Notes: generated by a model from the sequence alone, not told the origin. DNA of 50,234 nucleotides from Macrophomina tecta (GCA_024180945.1 JAKSGN010000004.1:1-50234); one strand, 5' to 3'. Counted from the first letter of the stretch, positions 29,927 through 40,435 are shown. Made by a program: numbers and translations.

Positions 29927-31407
29927 ACGTGGTTTATCAGTGAGCGACGCATATCAGTAAGCGACGCACTTTTCCTTGGCGCTACCACCCTTCATCTTCC
30001 ACACGCGTTTTTTCCACAACAAAGCATGCAAGTCCAAACAACCGAAGCACGAATTATCTTAGCCATCGAAGCTATCCGAACATCCCGAAAACTCAGCCGC
30101 CGAGCCGCCGCAAAGGTCTATAACGTGCCCGAAGCAGCGCTCCGCCATAGAATGAACGGCAGAACCGCAAAAACCGATTCCCGGCCCGCTATTCAGAATT
30201 TGACCGAGATCGAGGAAGATGTGATCGTTCAATATATCTTAGACCTAGATTCGCGAGGATTTCCACCCTCGATCGAAGACCTGCGTGCAATGGCTGATCA
30301 CATCCTCGCGTCGCGGGGCGCGCGACGCGTCGGAAAACTCTGGCCAAACCGCTTCATTAAGCGACGAGAAGAGCTGCGCACGCGTTTTTCTCGCGCCTAC
30401 GACTTCCAGCGAGCCCTTTGCGAAGATCCCCAGCCTATAAGCGAATGGTTCAGCCTGTTCTCGAACATGCGGGCCAAATACGGCATCCAGGACTGCGATT
30501 TATACAACTTCGACGAGACCGGCTTTATGATGGGCATGATCTGCTCTTCTATGGTTGTTACCCGTGCCGATCGACGCGGAAAAAGCAAGACAATTCAGCC
30601 TGGCAATCGAGAATGGGCGACCGCCATTACCTGTGTCAGTGGTGACGGCTTTGACGTGCCCCCGTTTTTGCTAGTTCAAGGCCAGTACCACCAAGGTCGA
30701 GTTCTTTTTGGCATTTCGCACAGCATATAATGCTACAATGACCAAAGGAAACATTGCCGGTGGTTTTCAGGGTGCCGGATTTATTCCATTCGACCCGGAA
30801 GCAGTCACTTCTAAGCTAGATGTCAAGTTACGGACGCCAACACCCATAGGCGCCCTAAACACCAACGCCGACCTTTGGGTCTCCCAGACGCCACACAACC
30901 CGACCGAGGCTATTTCGCAGTCCGAGCTAGTTAAATCTCGGATTAGTGGTCACCAAGGAAGCTCCCCGACGCCTATTTTTTCCGCTGTCAAGCATATGGC
31001 GAAGGGTTTGGAGGGAATGGCCCATACGGTAACCCTTTTGACCGAGGAGAACCGCGCGCTTCGAAAGGCAAATGAGGCACTTAGCAAGCGCCGGAGGGCT
31101 AAAAAAACACGTGTTCGTAATGGAGGCGCACTAACCACGGAAGATGCGCGAGATATTCTAGCTCAGAAGAATGCTAAGGAGCAGGTAGCACGCGATAAGC
31201 GCGAAAATCGGGATGGCGGCGGAGAGAGGCCGGCGAGTATACGGCGATGCGGCACCTGCGGCGAGGTCGGGCATAATGCACGAACATGCCAGGTCGAAGA
31301 AGTAATGTCCGATGTCCATAGTTCCGACTAATTTTAATTAATTTAAGCGATGTTGGCTGCGCAATTCGGGTGAAGAGTGGTGGCGCCAAGGAAAAGTGCG
31401 TCGCTTA
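29927..31407 (+). mobile_element. pogo-like DNA transposon E, internally deleted
   Basis: The left end starts ACGTGGTTTATCAGTGAGCG with two modules (AGTGAGCGACGC and AGTAAGCGACGC). The right end is recognised by the inverted sub-terminal match (GCGCCAAGGAAAAGTGCGTC), but stops after one module at GCTTA, where the end of element I begins; the outer part of the right repeat is missing. Length 1.48 kb compared with about 1.85 kb in intact relatives. Confidence 0.8.
30026..31331 (+). pseudogene. pogo-like transposase with deleted catalytic core (element E)
   Basis: ATG at 30026. The frame covers both HTH domains and the first catalytic segment (NFDETGFMMG), then continues to about FLLVQGQYH at 30690. 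There the sequence jumps to text equivalent to the C-terminal third (KVEFFLAFRTAY), in another frame, and reads to 31331 with a coiled coil and knuckle RCGTCG...ARTC. By comparison with element A about 120 codons are lost, including the second and third catalytic Asp. Non-functional; it might still act as a substrate for a related transposase if the ends were complete. Confidence 0.85.
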
Positions 31408-31517
31408 ACGTAGTTAAGCTGCGCACCCTAGAAGCTGCGCACCCCTAGTAGCTGCGCACCCCACCAAAATCAACATAGTTTCTTCAACTCACGATATCTC
31501 AACAACCTATCACCAAA

Positions 31518-31857
31518 ATGGCTAATCGTGAAGCTGCAATTGAAAGCGCAATCACCGATCTTCGTTCAAACGTTTACCCATCTATCCGAGCTGCTGGGAA
31601 GGCGTACAGAATCCCTGAAAGCACCCTTCGCTCACGCGTCAATGGAACCGCGTCACGACGCGATAAAAGCCACGAACACCAACAAAGACTCATATAGTTG
31701 TAGGAGGAGTTTCTTGCTGACTAGATACTTGAAGAAGATGCACGCGGATACCCTTCTTCGCACGCGCGTGCACGAGAAATGGCCTCACGAATCCTACACT
31801 TAAATGGTAATAACTAACCTCTCGGACGAAAATGGATATCCAGCTTTATAACGCGTA
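31518..31857 (+). pseudogene. N-terminal fragment of a pogo-like transposase (element I)
   Basis: ATG at 31518. The first about 60 codons are intact and show a Psq-type HTH (ESAITDLRS, SIRAAGKAYRIPESTLRSRV). Then four TAG/TAA codons occur where relatives have Gln or Trp (for example LADW to LAD-stop), all explainable by CA to TA changes. The Tc5-type HTH text (EEDARGYP, SHARAREMA) remains visible. The frame is cut at 31857 by element F, and no continuation is recognisable beyond it. Confidence 0.75.
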
Positions 31858-33740
31858 ACGTATCCCACAAGCGAGCGGTGCACACAAGCGAGCGGTGCAC
31901 ACAAGCGAGCGGTGCACACAAGCGAGCGGTGCACCTCATTAACAAAACGCGTCTCCTCAGCTTTTACCACTATGCAACAACCACAACATGTTCAATCTTC
32001 TTTATATGAAGCTCACCTACTCCTAGCATCACAAGCCATCGATCAAACCCACATTCAAAGCACTCGGGGTGCTGCGAGGGCGTATCGCGTCGCCGCAATA
32101 ACGCTTACGCGACGACGCGACGGGATCCTCTCGCGACGTGATTGCACGCCTAATTCTCGAAAACTCACGCCTACCGAGGAATCTGTGATTGTTCAACGCA
32201 TTCTTGACCTAGATTCGCGAGGATTTCCGCCGCGATTGAGTGCTGTTAAAGATATGGCAAATAAGCTACTCGCCGACCGCGCCGAAGGTACCGTTGGTAA
32301 GAACTGGCCCTCCAACTTCGTGAAACGGACCCCCGGGCTTAAAACGCGTCTGAATCGCAAGTACGACTACTAGCGAGCGAAATGCGAGGACCCAGAGCTT
32401 ATCGCGCAATGGTTCGAGCTCGTCCGGAACACTATCGCGAAGTACGGGATCGTGGACGGAGACATGTACAACTTCGACGAAGCTGGCTTTCTTATGGGCA
32501 TGATCGCAGCTGGAATGGTTGTCACGGCATCGGAGCGACGCGCTAGACCCAAATCAGTCCAGCCAGGCAATCGCGAGTGGGTTACGGTGGTCTAGGGAGT
32601 TAACGCCGAGGGCTGGGCGATTCCGCCGTTCGTGATTTTCAAGGGACAACACCACCTTTCTGCCTGGTACAGCGACGACGTACCACGCGATTGGGTCATC
32701 GCACTGAGCGAAAACGGCTGGACGACAAATGAGCTTGGTCTGCAATGGCTGCAGCACTTCGAAAAGCACACAAAGAATCGCACAACTGGAGTATGGCGAC
32801 TTTTGATTCTTGACGGCCACGCGAGCCACAATTCGGCCGAATTCGACGCGTTCTGCCAGGAACGCAAGATCATTACGCTCTGCATGCCTGCGCATTTATC
32901 GCATCTCCTTTAGCCGCTCGATGTAGGCTGTTTTGCGCCTCTTAAGAAGGCGTACGGAAAGCAGGTTGAAGAGCTAATGCGATCCCACATCAACCACATC
33001 ACGAAGCTCGAGTTTCTGCCTGCGTTTAAAACGGCGTTCGAAGCCGCATTCACGCAGCAGAATATCGTAGGCGGGTTCCGAGGCGCAGGACTGGTTCCGC
33101 TCGATCCAGAGGCCGTGATTTCCAAGCTCGATGTCAAGCTTCGGACGCCGACACGCCCGCAGGCAGAGGCCATAACTTGGGACGCTCAAACACCGCACAA
33201 CCCAGCTGAATTAGCCTCTCAGACTGAGCTTATTAGGAACCGGATTGCAAAGCATCAGAACAGCTCACCAACGCCAATCAACGATGCGCTGAACCAGCTT
33301 GCTAAGGGGGCTTAAATGATGGCGCATTCGGCTGTTCTTCTGCAGGCGGAAGTCGCGAATCTTCAAAAGGCAAACGAGGCCGCAACGCGACGTAAAAAGC
33401 GGCAGAAAAAGCGGATTCAGAAGCGAGGGACTCTTACGGTTCAGGAGGGGCAGTATTTAATCGATGGAGCTGCTGTTAACCAGCAGATTTCGCAGGAAAC
33501 GCGCCAAAGTGGTGCGCGATCGTATGGGGCTGCGACGAAGAAACGGCGATGTGGGCAATGCGGCGAGGCTGGACACAATTCTCGCACATGTCAAAAAGAT
33601 GCGGAAAACGCTGTAGAGTAGAATGTATATTATAGATAGTCGACTTTATAAGGCGTTGGAGAGTTATTCGTCCTTTAAGCGATTAAGGTTTAATGGGGTG
33701 CACCGCTCGCTTGTGTGCACCGCTCGCTTGTGGGATACGT
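31858..33740 (+). mobile_element. pogo-like DNA transposon F, RIP-damaged (1883 bp)
   Basis: TA flanks at 31856-31857 and 33741-33742. Ends start ACGTATCCCACAAGCGAGCG as in element A, but the inner module reads GCGGTGCAC. The left end has four tandem copies of the 18-bp module and the right end has two, which accounts for its extra length over element A. It is inserted in element I. Confidence 0.9.
31972..33621 (+). pseudogene. pogo-like transposase (element F), four RIP-type stops
   Basis: Single frame from ATG 31972 to TAG at 33621, closely related to the intact transposase of element A. Four in-frame stops, at 32371 (TAG), 32593 (TAG), 32911 (TAG) and 33313 (TAA), correspond to CAG, CAG, CAG and CAA in A. 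Every one is a C-to-T change at CA. There is no frameshift. The catalytic and knuckle segments are otherwise preserved, so inactivation was by point mutation only and probably in one episode. Confidence 0.9.
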
Positions 33741-33989
33741 TATGTAATTTCGGACCCCAAAATCTGCTCCAATTCTTGCATGTCAACACTCACCTTGTCA
33801 ATTACTCTAAAAATGAGAAAGAGAACACATTGCACGTATAAAAGCTTAACAATAGAATTTTGGCGGTTTTTATGAAGTGAGTGTTGAGATATCGTGCTGC
33901 CAAATTTACGATTTTTGGTGAAAAACGCGGTGCGCAGCTCACTGGGGTGCGCAGCTCACTGGTGAAACACGTTAGTTGCAAATAGTCTC

Positions 33990-34326
33990 TAGTTACTCAA
34001 GAATTCAGTCATTCATTCACTTATTATGATTGATTCACCCATTTTATTTCATCAAATAGGTCCGTAAGATTAAGAATAGGTTTCTTCAGAGCGTCTTTTA
34101 TAGAGAGTCTTTCAGCTCTATATAAGTAACAGTCTAAGAGGAGATGTCTCGGTGTTTGTTTTGCCGTACCAGAGCAGTAGCATCTATCATCCTCTACATG
34201 GTTCATGGCTCTCATCTTCGGGCAAGTTAGCTCAACCCAGTAAGAACTATATGATGGCATACTTTTGTGTACATCAGTCCCCCCATTCTCGAGGTGGAGG
34301 ACTCTTGGAGGAACAGGAGAGTTCAT
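33990..34326 (-). pseudogene. 5'-truncated LINE remnant (ORF2 C terminus)
   Basis: Minus-strand ORF ending at 34024 reads a LINE-type C-terminal knuckle (CYCSG, then HLLLDC: CX1CX7HX4C) preceded by WVELTCPKMRAMNH. This is typical of the end of non-LTR ORF2 proteins. A short GAAT-rich tail follows at 33990-34023 and may be the 3' tail. Upstream text is too short to assign a clade. Confidence 0.6.
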
Positions 34327-35362
34327 CTTGAGGCCTGCTTTGGACTTGAGGAGTGGAAAGACGATATCTGGCCTGATGGCAGTGGGCAGTTTGCTCGAGC
34401 ATTAATGCATAGTTATGGAGTTTATATATGCATCTTTAACAGCCTCGAAGCAGCGCATAGCCATTGCTGGTAGATTCCGCAGCTGCATCATCAGTAGCTC
34501 CACTATGAACCTTGCAGGGTAGGCATCGGGTGAACTTCAGGAATGAGGCAGCAGTCCCCGATATCGAATGGATACATGCGCTCGCCCACCTGGCCAGCCC
34601 CTCCAGCCACAGGACCGTGACTTGCAGTAGTTCGACAGGGTAAGTAACCATTGCATATACCTCCACAAATAGTCACACCGCTAACAAGAAAGCGATAAAG
34701 ATAAGAAAATGAAGGCAATCATATGCCGATTGGGTCTGCAGATCGAACGGAGATACCAATCATTTTATGAGACATTGTGTGAGAAATTAGCAAGGGAGCA
34801 TATAGCCAGCAGAGTTGACTGACTTCCGCCAGAATATTTACGCCGGGGTGGGGATGCCTGGGGCTGCAATAGAACGGAGCTTCGCTGAGGCTTTGTCGCC
34901 TAGCCATTTTATGCAGGTTTGCTAAAGTTTCGGAAAAAGTTCGAATGGCCCAGGCAGATAACTCGGTCGGCTAGTGTCAATTTCTCCGAACTTTTAGCGA
35001 AATCGCGCTAGGAGTGGGGTAACCTCATTCCCTCATTCTCTCTCAGGCTCTTTTCGCACCAGCCGTTCCTAATCATTATCGCTCAGACAGTCAATCTGCT
35101 CAATAAAGGTAAGTACATCAACTTTCTCATTCGTTATCTGCTTTTGTGCGACTCTTATCCAGCAAAAATCTCTCAACGCTACTTCGTAGCCTCTCAATCA
35201 GTAGGTCTGCGAATCTCCGCCAGTATCCCATTATCGAATCTAGACGTTATGTAGGCTTAGCAATTACTGATACTCTAGTAGATCGCTTCGTTTCCTCTTC
35301 ATCAACCCCGTAATCGACCGTTGCGGCACTTCCTTCCCTCTCCTCCCACCGTGCTGCTTCAT
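34327..35362. other. Intergenic region, no clear gene
   Basis: Only short ORFs. At 35102-35112 there is a good donor (AAAGGTAAGT), which may belong to a 5' leader intron of the gene starting at 35363. The left half may be decayed LINE sequence. Confidence 0.35.
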
Positions 35363-35764
35363 ATGAACTCCGTAACAAAAGACGGGCCGGACATAATTTC
35401 AGTTGATGATATCGCGAATGATGACCAGAAACTAAAGGAAAAGGCTATGGAATTGGTAGGCGGACTATGTTCTCAGAGTAATAATGGCGTCACCTTACTG
35501 AATACTACGCAGTGCGGGGAGGCTCTAGAGGCCGGCCCAGAGAGAGTCGGGGCAGATTTTGAGGGAGTAGACTTATCTGTCCGGGCCATACTCGTCCAGA
35601 AAGATAGTAACAAGGGGGCTGTGCATGTGTATGGGGATAAATTAAAGATTGTACAGACCGGATTTGGAGAGAAAGGTTATGTTTTGGTTATTGTAAGAGC
35701 TAATGAGACTGGAGTATTACTTGGGACCCCTTCAGTGCGGTACTTCCGCAGTATTAGACATTAG
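35363..35764 (+). CDS. Hypothetical protein, 133 aa
   Basis: ATG at 35363 to TAG-type stop at 35764. The product is acidic at the N terminus (DGPDIISVDDIANDD), then has helical and beta-rich text (KAMELVGGLC, GYVLVIVRANETG). No family recognised, no signal peptide, no long hydrophobic segment. A leader intron upstream is possible. Its 3' end overlaps the last 33 bases of the convergent minus-strand gene, so one of the two models may be too long. Confidence 0.4.
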   Translation: MNSVTKDGPDIISVDDIANDDQKLKEKAMELVGGLCSQSNNGVTLLNTTQCGEALEAGPERVGADFEGVDLSVRAILVQKDSNKGAVHVYGDKLKIVQTGFGEKGYVLVIVRANETGVLLGTPSVRYFRSIRH

Positions 35765-36936
35765 CGCTAGCATATATCGTAACAGCACCCCGCTTAATTC
35801 AAAGGAAAGTTCAATCCTCGCACTATACTGGCGAGTTGATCCCCACGTAAGGTGAATGAATGGCAAGCGCTCTCCTCCCCATGAGCATATCATGCGCACT
35901 TCGGAGATTTCGTTTTGGTATTGCCGGAAGAAAGTGAGAAGCTCAGTAAATTTAAGGTTGAAAACGGATTCGTAGTCTGCTAGACGAGATTGCACGGGTG
36001 ATCCCAGCGGAATAGAGCGCTCTATAATGAATAAGTAAATAGCGGTCGGAGAAGGGAGTCGTGAATACCAAATGACCAGATAGGATCCTGAATACTCCAG
36101 GATCGATGCACGTCTGTTGGCTGAGCATGGGTATCACCCGTGTGTGCTGGCTGCTGGGGTTTTTGGGGTCGGTCAATTTCTTGGGTAACCACACAGTCAT
36201 CTTCCACGCGCCTACGCTTTCTACGGCGTCCTGAGTACTGCTCTTGGCTTAGCGGATTATCGATAGCTAGCTTGCTTATTAGTCCATTCGCGTCCATTAG
36301 GGAGTCAACAAAAGACCAACCTTGAAGAAACTTGCCATACTCAGGAGACGTGCGTAGATAGGCCTCGTCATCCTTAAGTTTGTGCAAAGTTTCTTGTATC
36401 ACCGGTGGCCACGTCTGGACCACATCGGGCTCGATGTCGCTGGTAAGGCAGTCGAACACGTCCGATGCCATTGCGCCTGCAGCCCACAGGGTTGGAGCGA
36501 ACGCGATTGCCCACGAAATTATTCCGTCAGGGTTCAAGTTACGGATGACGTTGCATCTCTTGCGTGTGGACTCCTTCCTCGTCCTCATATCCTCTGGATC
36601 AAACGTGGAGTTTCTTGGACCTTCGAAAATGATGACGATGTTTCTCCGAAAAACGGCCGACTGTTTCAACCTTCCGGTCGCGAAAAGTTCACCGCTTAAG
36701 GAGCGTGCTTGGGATCTGTGTTTCTCGCTTTCCTTCAAAGCCCGTTCCGTACGAGAATTTTTCAAAATCTTGATTTTTTGTTGAAGCTGCGATGCAGCAT
36801 TTGCAAGGTGGAGACTGGAGTCGATAAGAGAGTTCCATTGGTCGTCAGTCGGAGAGATTTTGTCCAGTTTACTCTTTAATTTTTCCGCCTTTTCTGCTAG
36901 CCCTCTTAATTGCGAGAGCACAACTGTGGATGACAT
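35732..36936 (-). CDS. Hypothetical coiled-coil, probably nuclear protein, 385 aa, one intron
   Basis: Model: exons 36936-36069 and 36021-35732, with a 47-bp intron 36068-36022 (GTATTC ... TATAG, branch-like ACTTAT). The splice keeps the frame and replaces an early stop at 36022. The N-terminal 90 residues form a charged coiled coil (LAEKAEKLKSKLDK, ERALKESEKHRSQARS). A central segment is hydrophobic (IISWAIAFAPTLWAAGAMA) and is followed by a basic cluster RRRKRRR, a likely nuclear signal. The C-terminal exon has helical text (ESVFNLKFTELLTFFRQ). ATG at 36936 is the first in frame. No family recognised. Confidence 0.5.
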
Positions 36937-37097
36937 GCTGCTGGTAGACGGAGTAGCCAATGTGTAAGTGGATGGGGAACAGATGTGGGTGGAACCCACG
37001 GATAAGGCTTAATTATCAAGCCGGCCTACGCTCAAGCTAGGCGCCCACTGTATTTCTGCAGGCTCGCATAACTTCAGCGTGCTGGTCGGACCTCGAA

Positions 37098-37904
37098 ATG
37101 GGTAACTCCACGGCCAATAGACGCGCCTTCATCTCGTTTGTGCGGACCACTTCCCCACTTCTCCCGGCGCCACCCCGCCGCTCTAAATTGGTCCCGTGTT
37201 TCTACGTGACGCCAGCCATCCAATCACCAGTTACTATCGGAGATTTGGGTTCGTCCGAAGATTGCACGAGCCCACGTACAAGCAGCCCTCGCCGCTGGAT
37301 TTATGGGCCCTACCATGGCGGAGCCCAGTGCCGGCTGATCCTATCTGTGCGTTTTAGGACTAACGTTCGACATGTCTTCGCTCTCGCGACCGTTGACCCG
37401 GTAGAGCGCTTGACTGGCAGGTTCATTTCTCGGCTAGCAGGCAAAAGGATCGCCAAGCCTCTGGATGCCGCCAATCGCTTCGAGCTTCAGCGAAACGCCC
37501 GACAGTACGGAGCTTCATCCGGTTGGCCGGTGCACAATCCCCGCTTTACGTTCTGCACACGACTCCAGGTACGATCATTTCAACATACTCGCCTCGGGCC
37601 ATCAACCCTACGCTGGCGCCAACGATGCCACCATCAAAAATCGATATCGCTATTCAAGTGGGACGCAAGGATGCTAATAGCAACGGTTGCGAAACCATCC
37701 GCTCTCCCATCTCATGGTCTCATTCGACCCGGCCGCACTCAACATTACCAAGCGATAAATGGCGGGACATCAATATTGAGGGGCCAACGCAACTCGTACA
37801 CGAGATCATGTTTCGGGTGCAACGCCCGAGTGGACCCAAAAGGCGCATCCATGATCATAGGCCTGTGCTGGCTACGGGATGCACTGTGCCACACGACGTG
37901 GTAG
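37098..37904 (+). CDS. Doubtful ORF, 268 aa
   Basis: Open from ATG 37098 to 37904. The length is more than expected by chance at this base composition, but the protein is Arg/Ser/Pro-rich with no recognisable domain. A second frame (37523-37936) is also open and looks at least as protein-like (PSKIDIAIQVGRKDANSNG). It may be a decayed gene with a frameshift. Listed so that 36.9-38.2 kb is not left blank. Confidence 0.2.
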   Translation: MGNSTANRRAFISFVRTTSPLLPAPPRRSKLVPCFYVTPAIQSPVTIGDLGSSEDCTSPRTSSPRRWIYGPYHGGAQCRLILSVRFRTNVRHVFALATVDPVERLTGRFISRLAGKRIAKPLDAANRFELQRNARQYGASSGWPVHNPRFTFCTRLQVRSFQHTRLGPSTLRWRQRCHHQKSISLFKWDARMLIATVAKPSALPSHGLIRPGRTQHYQAINGGTSILRGQRNSYTRSCFGCNARVDPKGASMIIGLCWLRDALCHTTW

Positions 37905-38214
37905 TCCGCCCTTTCCTTATTCTTCCCTTAGACTAAGTAGGGAACGGAATCGCCCTCTGACATGCCGTCTCCCAACGCCTGACCTGGCGAACTCTTTGCG
38001 CGTACGAGTACCGGTGAGACCAGCGCACGATTGACATGCTTAGGTTCTGAGGCAGAGTTCGTCGTATTGTTGTGGAGTCCATAGAGACACGCTGGCTGCC
38101 ATTCTGCACGGTGTGCGTGTACTTTTGTGCATATCCGCCATTGGGCTACAAATAGTATGCTAACTGGGACCGGGAGACCAAGGACCAACAAGACTCTCCA
38201 CCCCAATTGCGGCC

Positions 38215-38939
38215 ATGTCAAACCGCCCGCCAATTCCTTTTGCCGTCCCGACGAATCCTTGGGATGTACCTATCCAGAGTGTAGAGGATCCACTTAATGG
38301 TTAGTCTCTCTCATTGCCAGGAGAACGTCTTGGCTAACTAGTCCAGATCAACCAGACAGTTCTCGAGGAACTAACCGAAGTGACGTATGCCACCTCGATC
38401 AACTCCTCCATTCTTCAGAACCTCAGGAACCGGTGCAAGGGATAAGGCCTCCGGAATGGAGTCCAGGTTCCACTGTTCGGGTCCCTACGGAAGAAATGAA
38501 CGAGTTGATCACGGAAGAGAAACGCAAGAGAACAGAAGCCTCTAATATCAGGCGTCGGAATTGGAATGGTGGAGACATCAGCAGACCGGCCCGTCGTTCC
38601 AGACGAAGGAAGGGCTCGCTAGAATTGTCGGAGAGGGTCCTGCAGTTCTCGAGAGAGATGAAGGAGTTACAGAAAAGTATGGAAGGGATGGAGATCAGCA
38701 AATTACTGGACAGTATGGAACGGAGGGTTCGGCAGTTCTTGGAGGAGAGAACTTTAACATCAGAACGCCGCGAAATTAAGGAATTATTGATAAGTATGGA
38801 AGGAAGAGCATTACGGCCATTGAGTAGAAGGGCCCTGCGGCCATTGGGAGGGAGTAGGGCGATAGCAGAACTTCCCGGGATTGTGGTGTCAATGATACCT
38901 TTGCGAGATTTGATCCTCGCCGGTAACGATATAATATGA
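38215..38939 (+). CDS. Hypothetical basic coiled-coil protein, 225 aa, one intron
   Basis: Model: exons 38215-38299 and 38347-38939, with a 47-bp intron (GTTAGT ... GTCCAG, branch CTAAC at 38334). The first exon encodes a Pro-rich start (MSNRPPIPFAVPTNPWDVP). The second has an Arg-rich region (RRSRRRKGS) and amphipathic helices (LQFSREMKELQKSMEGMEIS, SERREIKELLISMEG), suggesting a coiled coil. An alternative acceptor TAG at 38341 gives another plausible frame (VLEELTEVTYATSINSSILQ) that stops early, so the splice choice is not certain. No family assigned. Confidence 0.45.
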
Positions 38940-39078
38940 CTAAGGCTCCCTCCAGAATTCTCCTCCATTTACCCCGTGACATGATACCAGCCCTGTTTAA
39001 ATGTCTTGGTTGCATGTCCTTCCGCCACTCATCACATATCTCTGAACCCCTTCCTGAGCCCAATACTGATTGTCCCGA

Positions 39079-39250
39079 TGTAACGGCGGGCCTCTTCCTC
39101 TGAGGACCCAAACACCAACGAGGACGGAAAGCCGTGGGCACAAGAAGAGGGTGGCAACAAGCGACAAGAGGTATGTGACTGAGTGCTGCCTGTGAAGGTC
39201 GTCTTACCAGTAATGGTATGGACTGCTACTTTTAGGTCGACCACTAAGGT
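39079..39250 (+). repeat. Gypsy-like LTR fragment (third copy)
   Basis: Starts TGTAACGGCGGGCCTC. It then shares AAACACCAA, CAAGAAGAGGGTG, TGACTGAG, GAAGGTCGT and GTCGACCACTAAGGTC blocks with the solo LTR at 47117 and the fragment at 15664. It is 3' truncated near 39250. Confidence 0.6.
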
Positions 39251-39954
39251 CCGGTCCGCCACCGTCAGCCACCAGCGTCACGCGCGCCGGCAACGCCCAC
39301 GATTGATGCCACCAAGCACTGAAGAGGCCAGTCCAGTGGAGGATGCACAGGCTCTCTCTCTCAGACCGCACTAACTTCCGTCGGTTCAGCAGCCGAAGCC
39401 CCCTCGCGCTCTGTGTCAGGAACCCCCACTCTGGATGATGTCCAGGACTATCCGGCCATCGTTGCAGGCTGCGGCACAGCAGCTCTGAGGGCGCCCCGAC
39501 GCCACGGGTGCAACAATACCGGCGTCTCCGGATGGCCATCGAGGCGAAGGAGCGATTCATGCGCCTGCGGATCCACGCCCCTGAACTCTCGCATGCAGTG
39601 ATTGAAGCTGCTCTCGTCGGTTAGCTCGACCAGTTGAGTTTGGGGAAATGGACGTAATGGTTCCAGTCCGCGAGATCTGTGCGCAATATTAGACTTGCCG
39701 ACATCACCGACCTGGGCGACAAGCGGTGGCAGCATCGCCCTGGCTGATCATTCGCCATGGCTGAGCGGGCCCACCACATCTCAGTTGCCCATCGGATTTC
39801 GGCTGCCCCATCATGTCTAAGCGTCCCGTCATATTTGAGCCGCCCGGCAATCGGCATCTCATCTCCTCGTTTGCCCAAAACTTCTCCCTCAACATCACAA
39901 CCTCCGCCTTGCTCCCCATCCGCGGCTCTATTCTTCTGCTCAGTGACTTTGAAA
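39251..39954. other. Intergenic, no supported gene
   Basis: Several short overlapping ORFs on both strands, none with splice or domain support. The last 150 bp before 39955 should be the promoter and leader of the next gene; a 66-codon ATG frame at 39813 overlaps its start. Confidence 0.3.
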
Positions 39955-40435
39955 ATGCTTCTCCCACTTACCTCTCACCAAGCCCCTTCCTTCCACACCT
40001 CCAGCGGCCCTAAGCGCATTCGAGTAAACTACATCTCCAAGCCGTCTTGGAGGCTTCGCCGCAGGGCTTCTGACTCTCCAATCGCGCAGGTGTGTATTAT
40101 CCTCGCCTGCAAGGGCGTTCGCACACCGCTGATACAGAACACAGAGACACGAGCTGCAGCGATCTCGCTGTTCCAGCACAGAAACGATATCGACATCTGA
40201 GGGGCCAGAAGGTGGAACGAAATCCAGGGTGTCCAGTCCGGAAGGCCTTGCTCTTTTGGACAGGCGGATCTATCAACTGGAGAAGAGGATGCGTGTGACA
40301 GACCTTAGGACCATGAAGCTTTTGAGAAAGGCTGAAAACTGCGAGATCGACCTGGAGAGGAAGATGGCGATGCTGGAAACAAAGGCCTATCAATCATGCC
40401 GCACCAGGACCCGAATGACCCAAATCGGCTGGTGA
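39955..40435 (+). CDS. Hypothetical basic/coiled-coil protein, about 144 aa, one intron
   Basis: Model: exons 39955-40091 and 40138-40435, with a 46-bp intron (GTGTAT ... ATACAG, branch-like CGCTGAT). The first exon encodes a basic segment (RIRVNYISKPSWRLRRRA). The second encodes a Ser/Thr-rich linker and then an amphipathic helix (LDRRIYQLEKRMRVTDLRTM and further KLLRKAE repeats), a probable coiled coil. The donor GTGTAT is weak and two bases away from an alternative GGTGTG that breaks the frame. No family recognised. Confidence 0.35.

Larger units (their letters stand above)
31408..33972 (+). mobile_element. Decayed pogo-like transposon I, interrupted by element F
   Basis: The left end starts ACGTAGTTAAGCTGCGCACC with three loosely spaced AGCTGCGCACC modules. 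The right end (33922-33972) reads inward ACGTGTTTCACCAGTGAGCT with two modules, followed by TA. The remaining internal DNA is about 680 bp: the N-terminal transposase fragment and a short 3' piece. Element F splits it at TA 31856-31857. That both ends belong to one element is inferred from module and sub-terminal similarity (ACGATATCTCAACA). Confidence 0.6.

Noticed and set aside
31858..31935. Four tandem 18-bp repeats resembling a small CRISPR-like array
   Set aside because: The units are contiguous without unique spacers, and they are the terminal modules of element F, matched by inverted copies at its right end.
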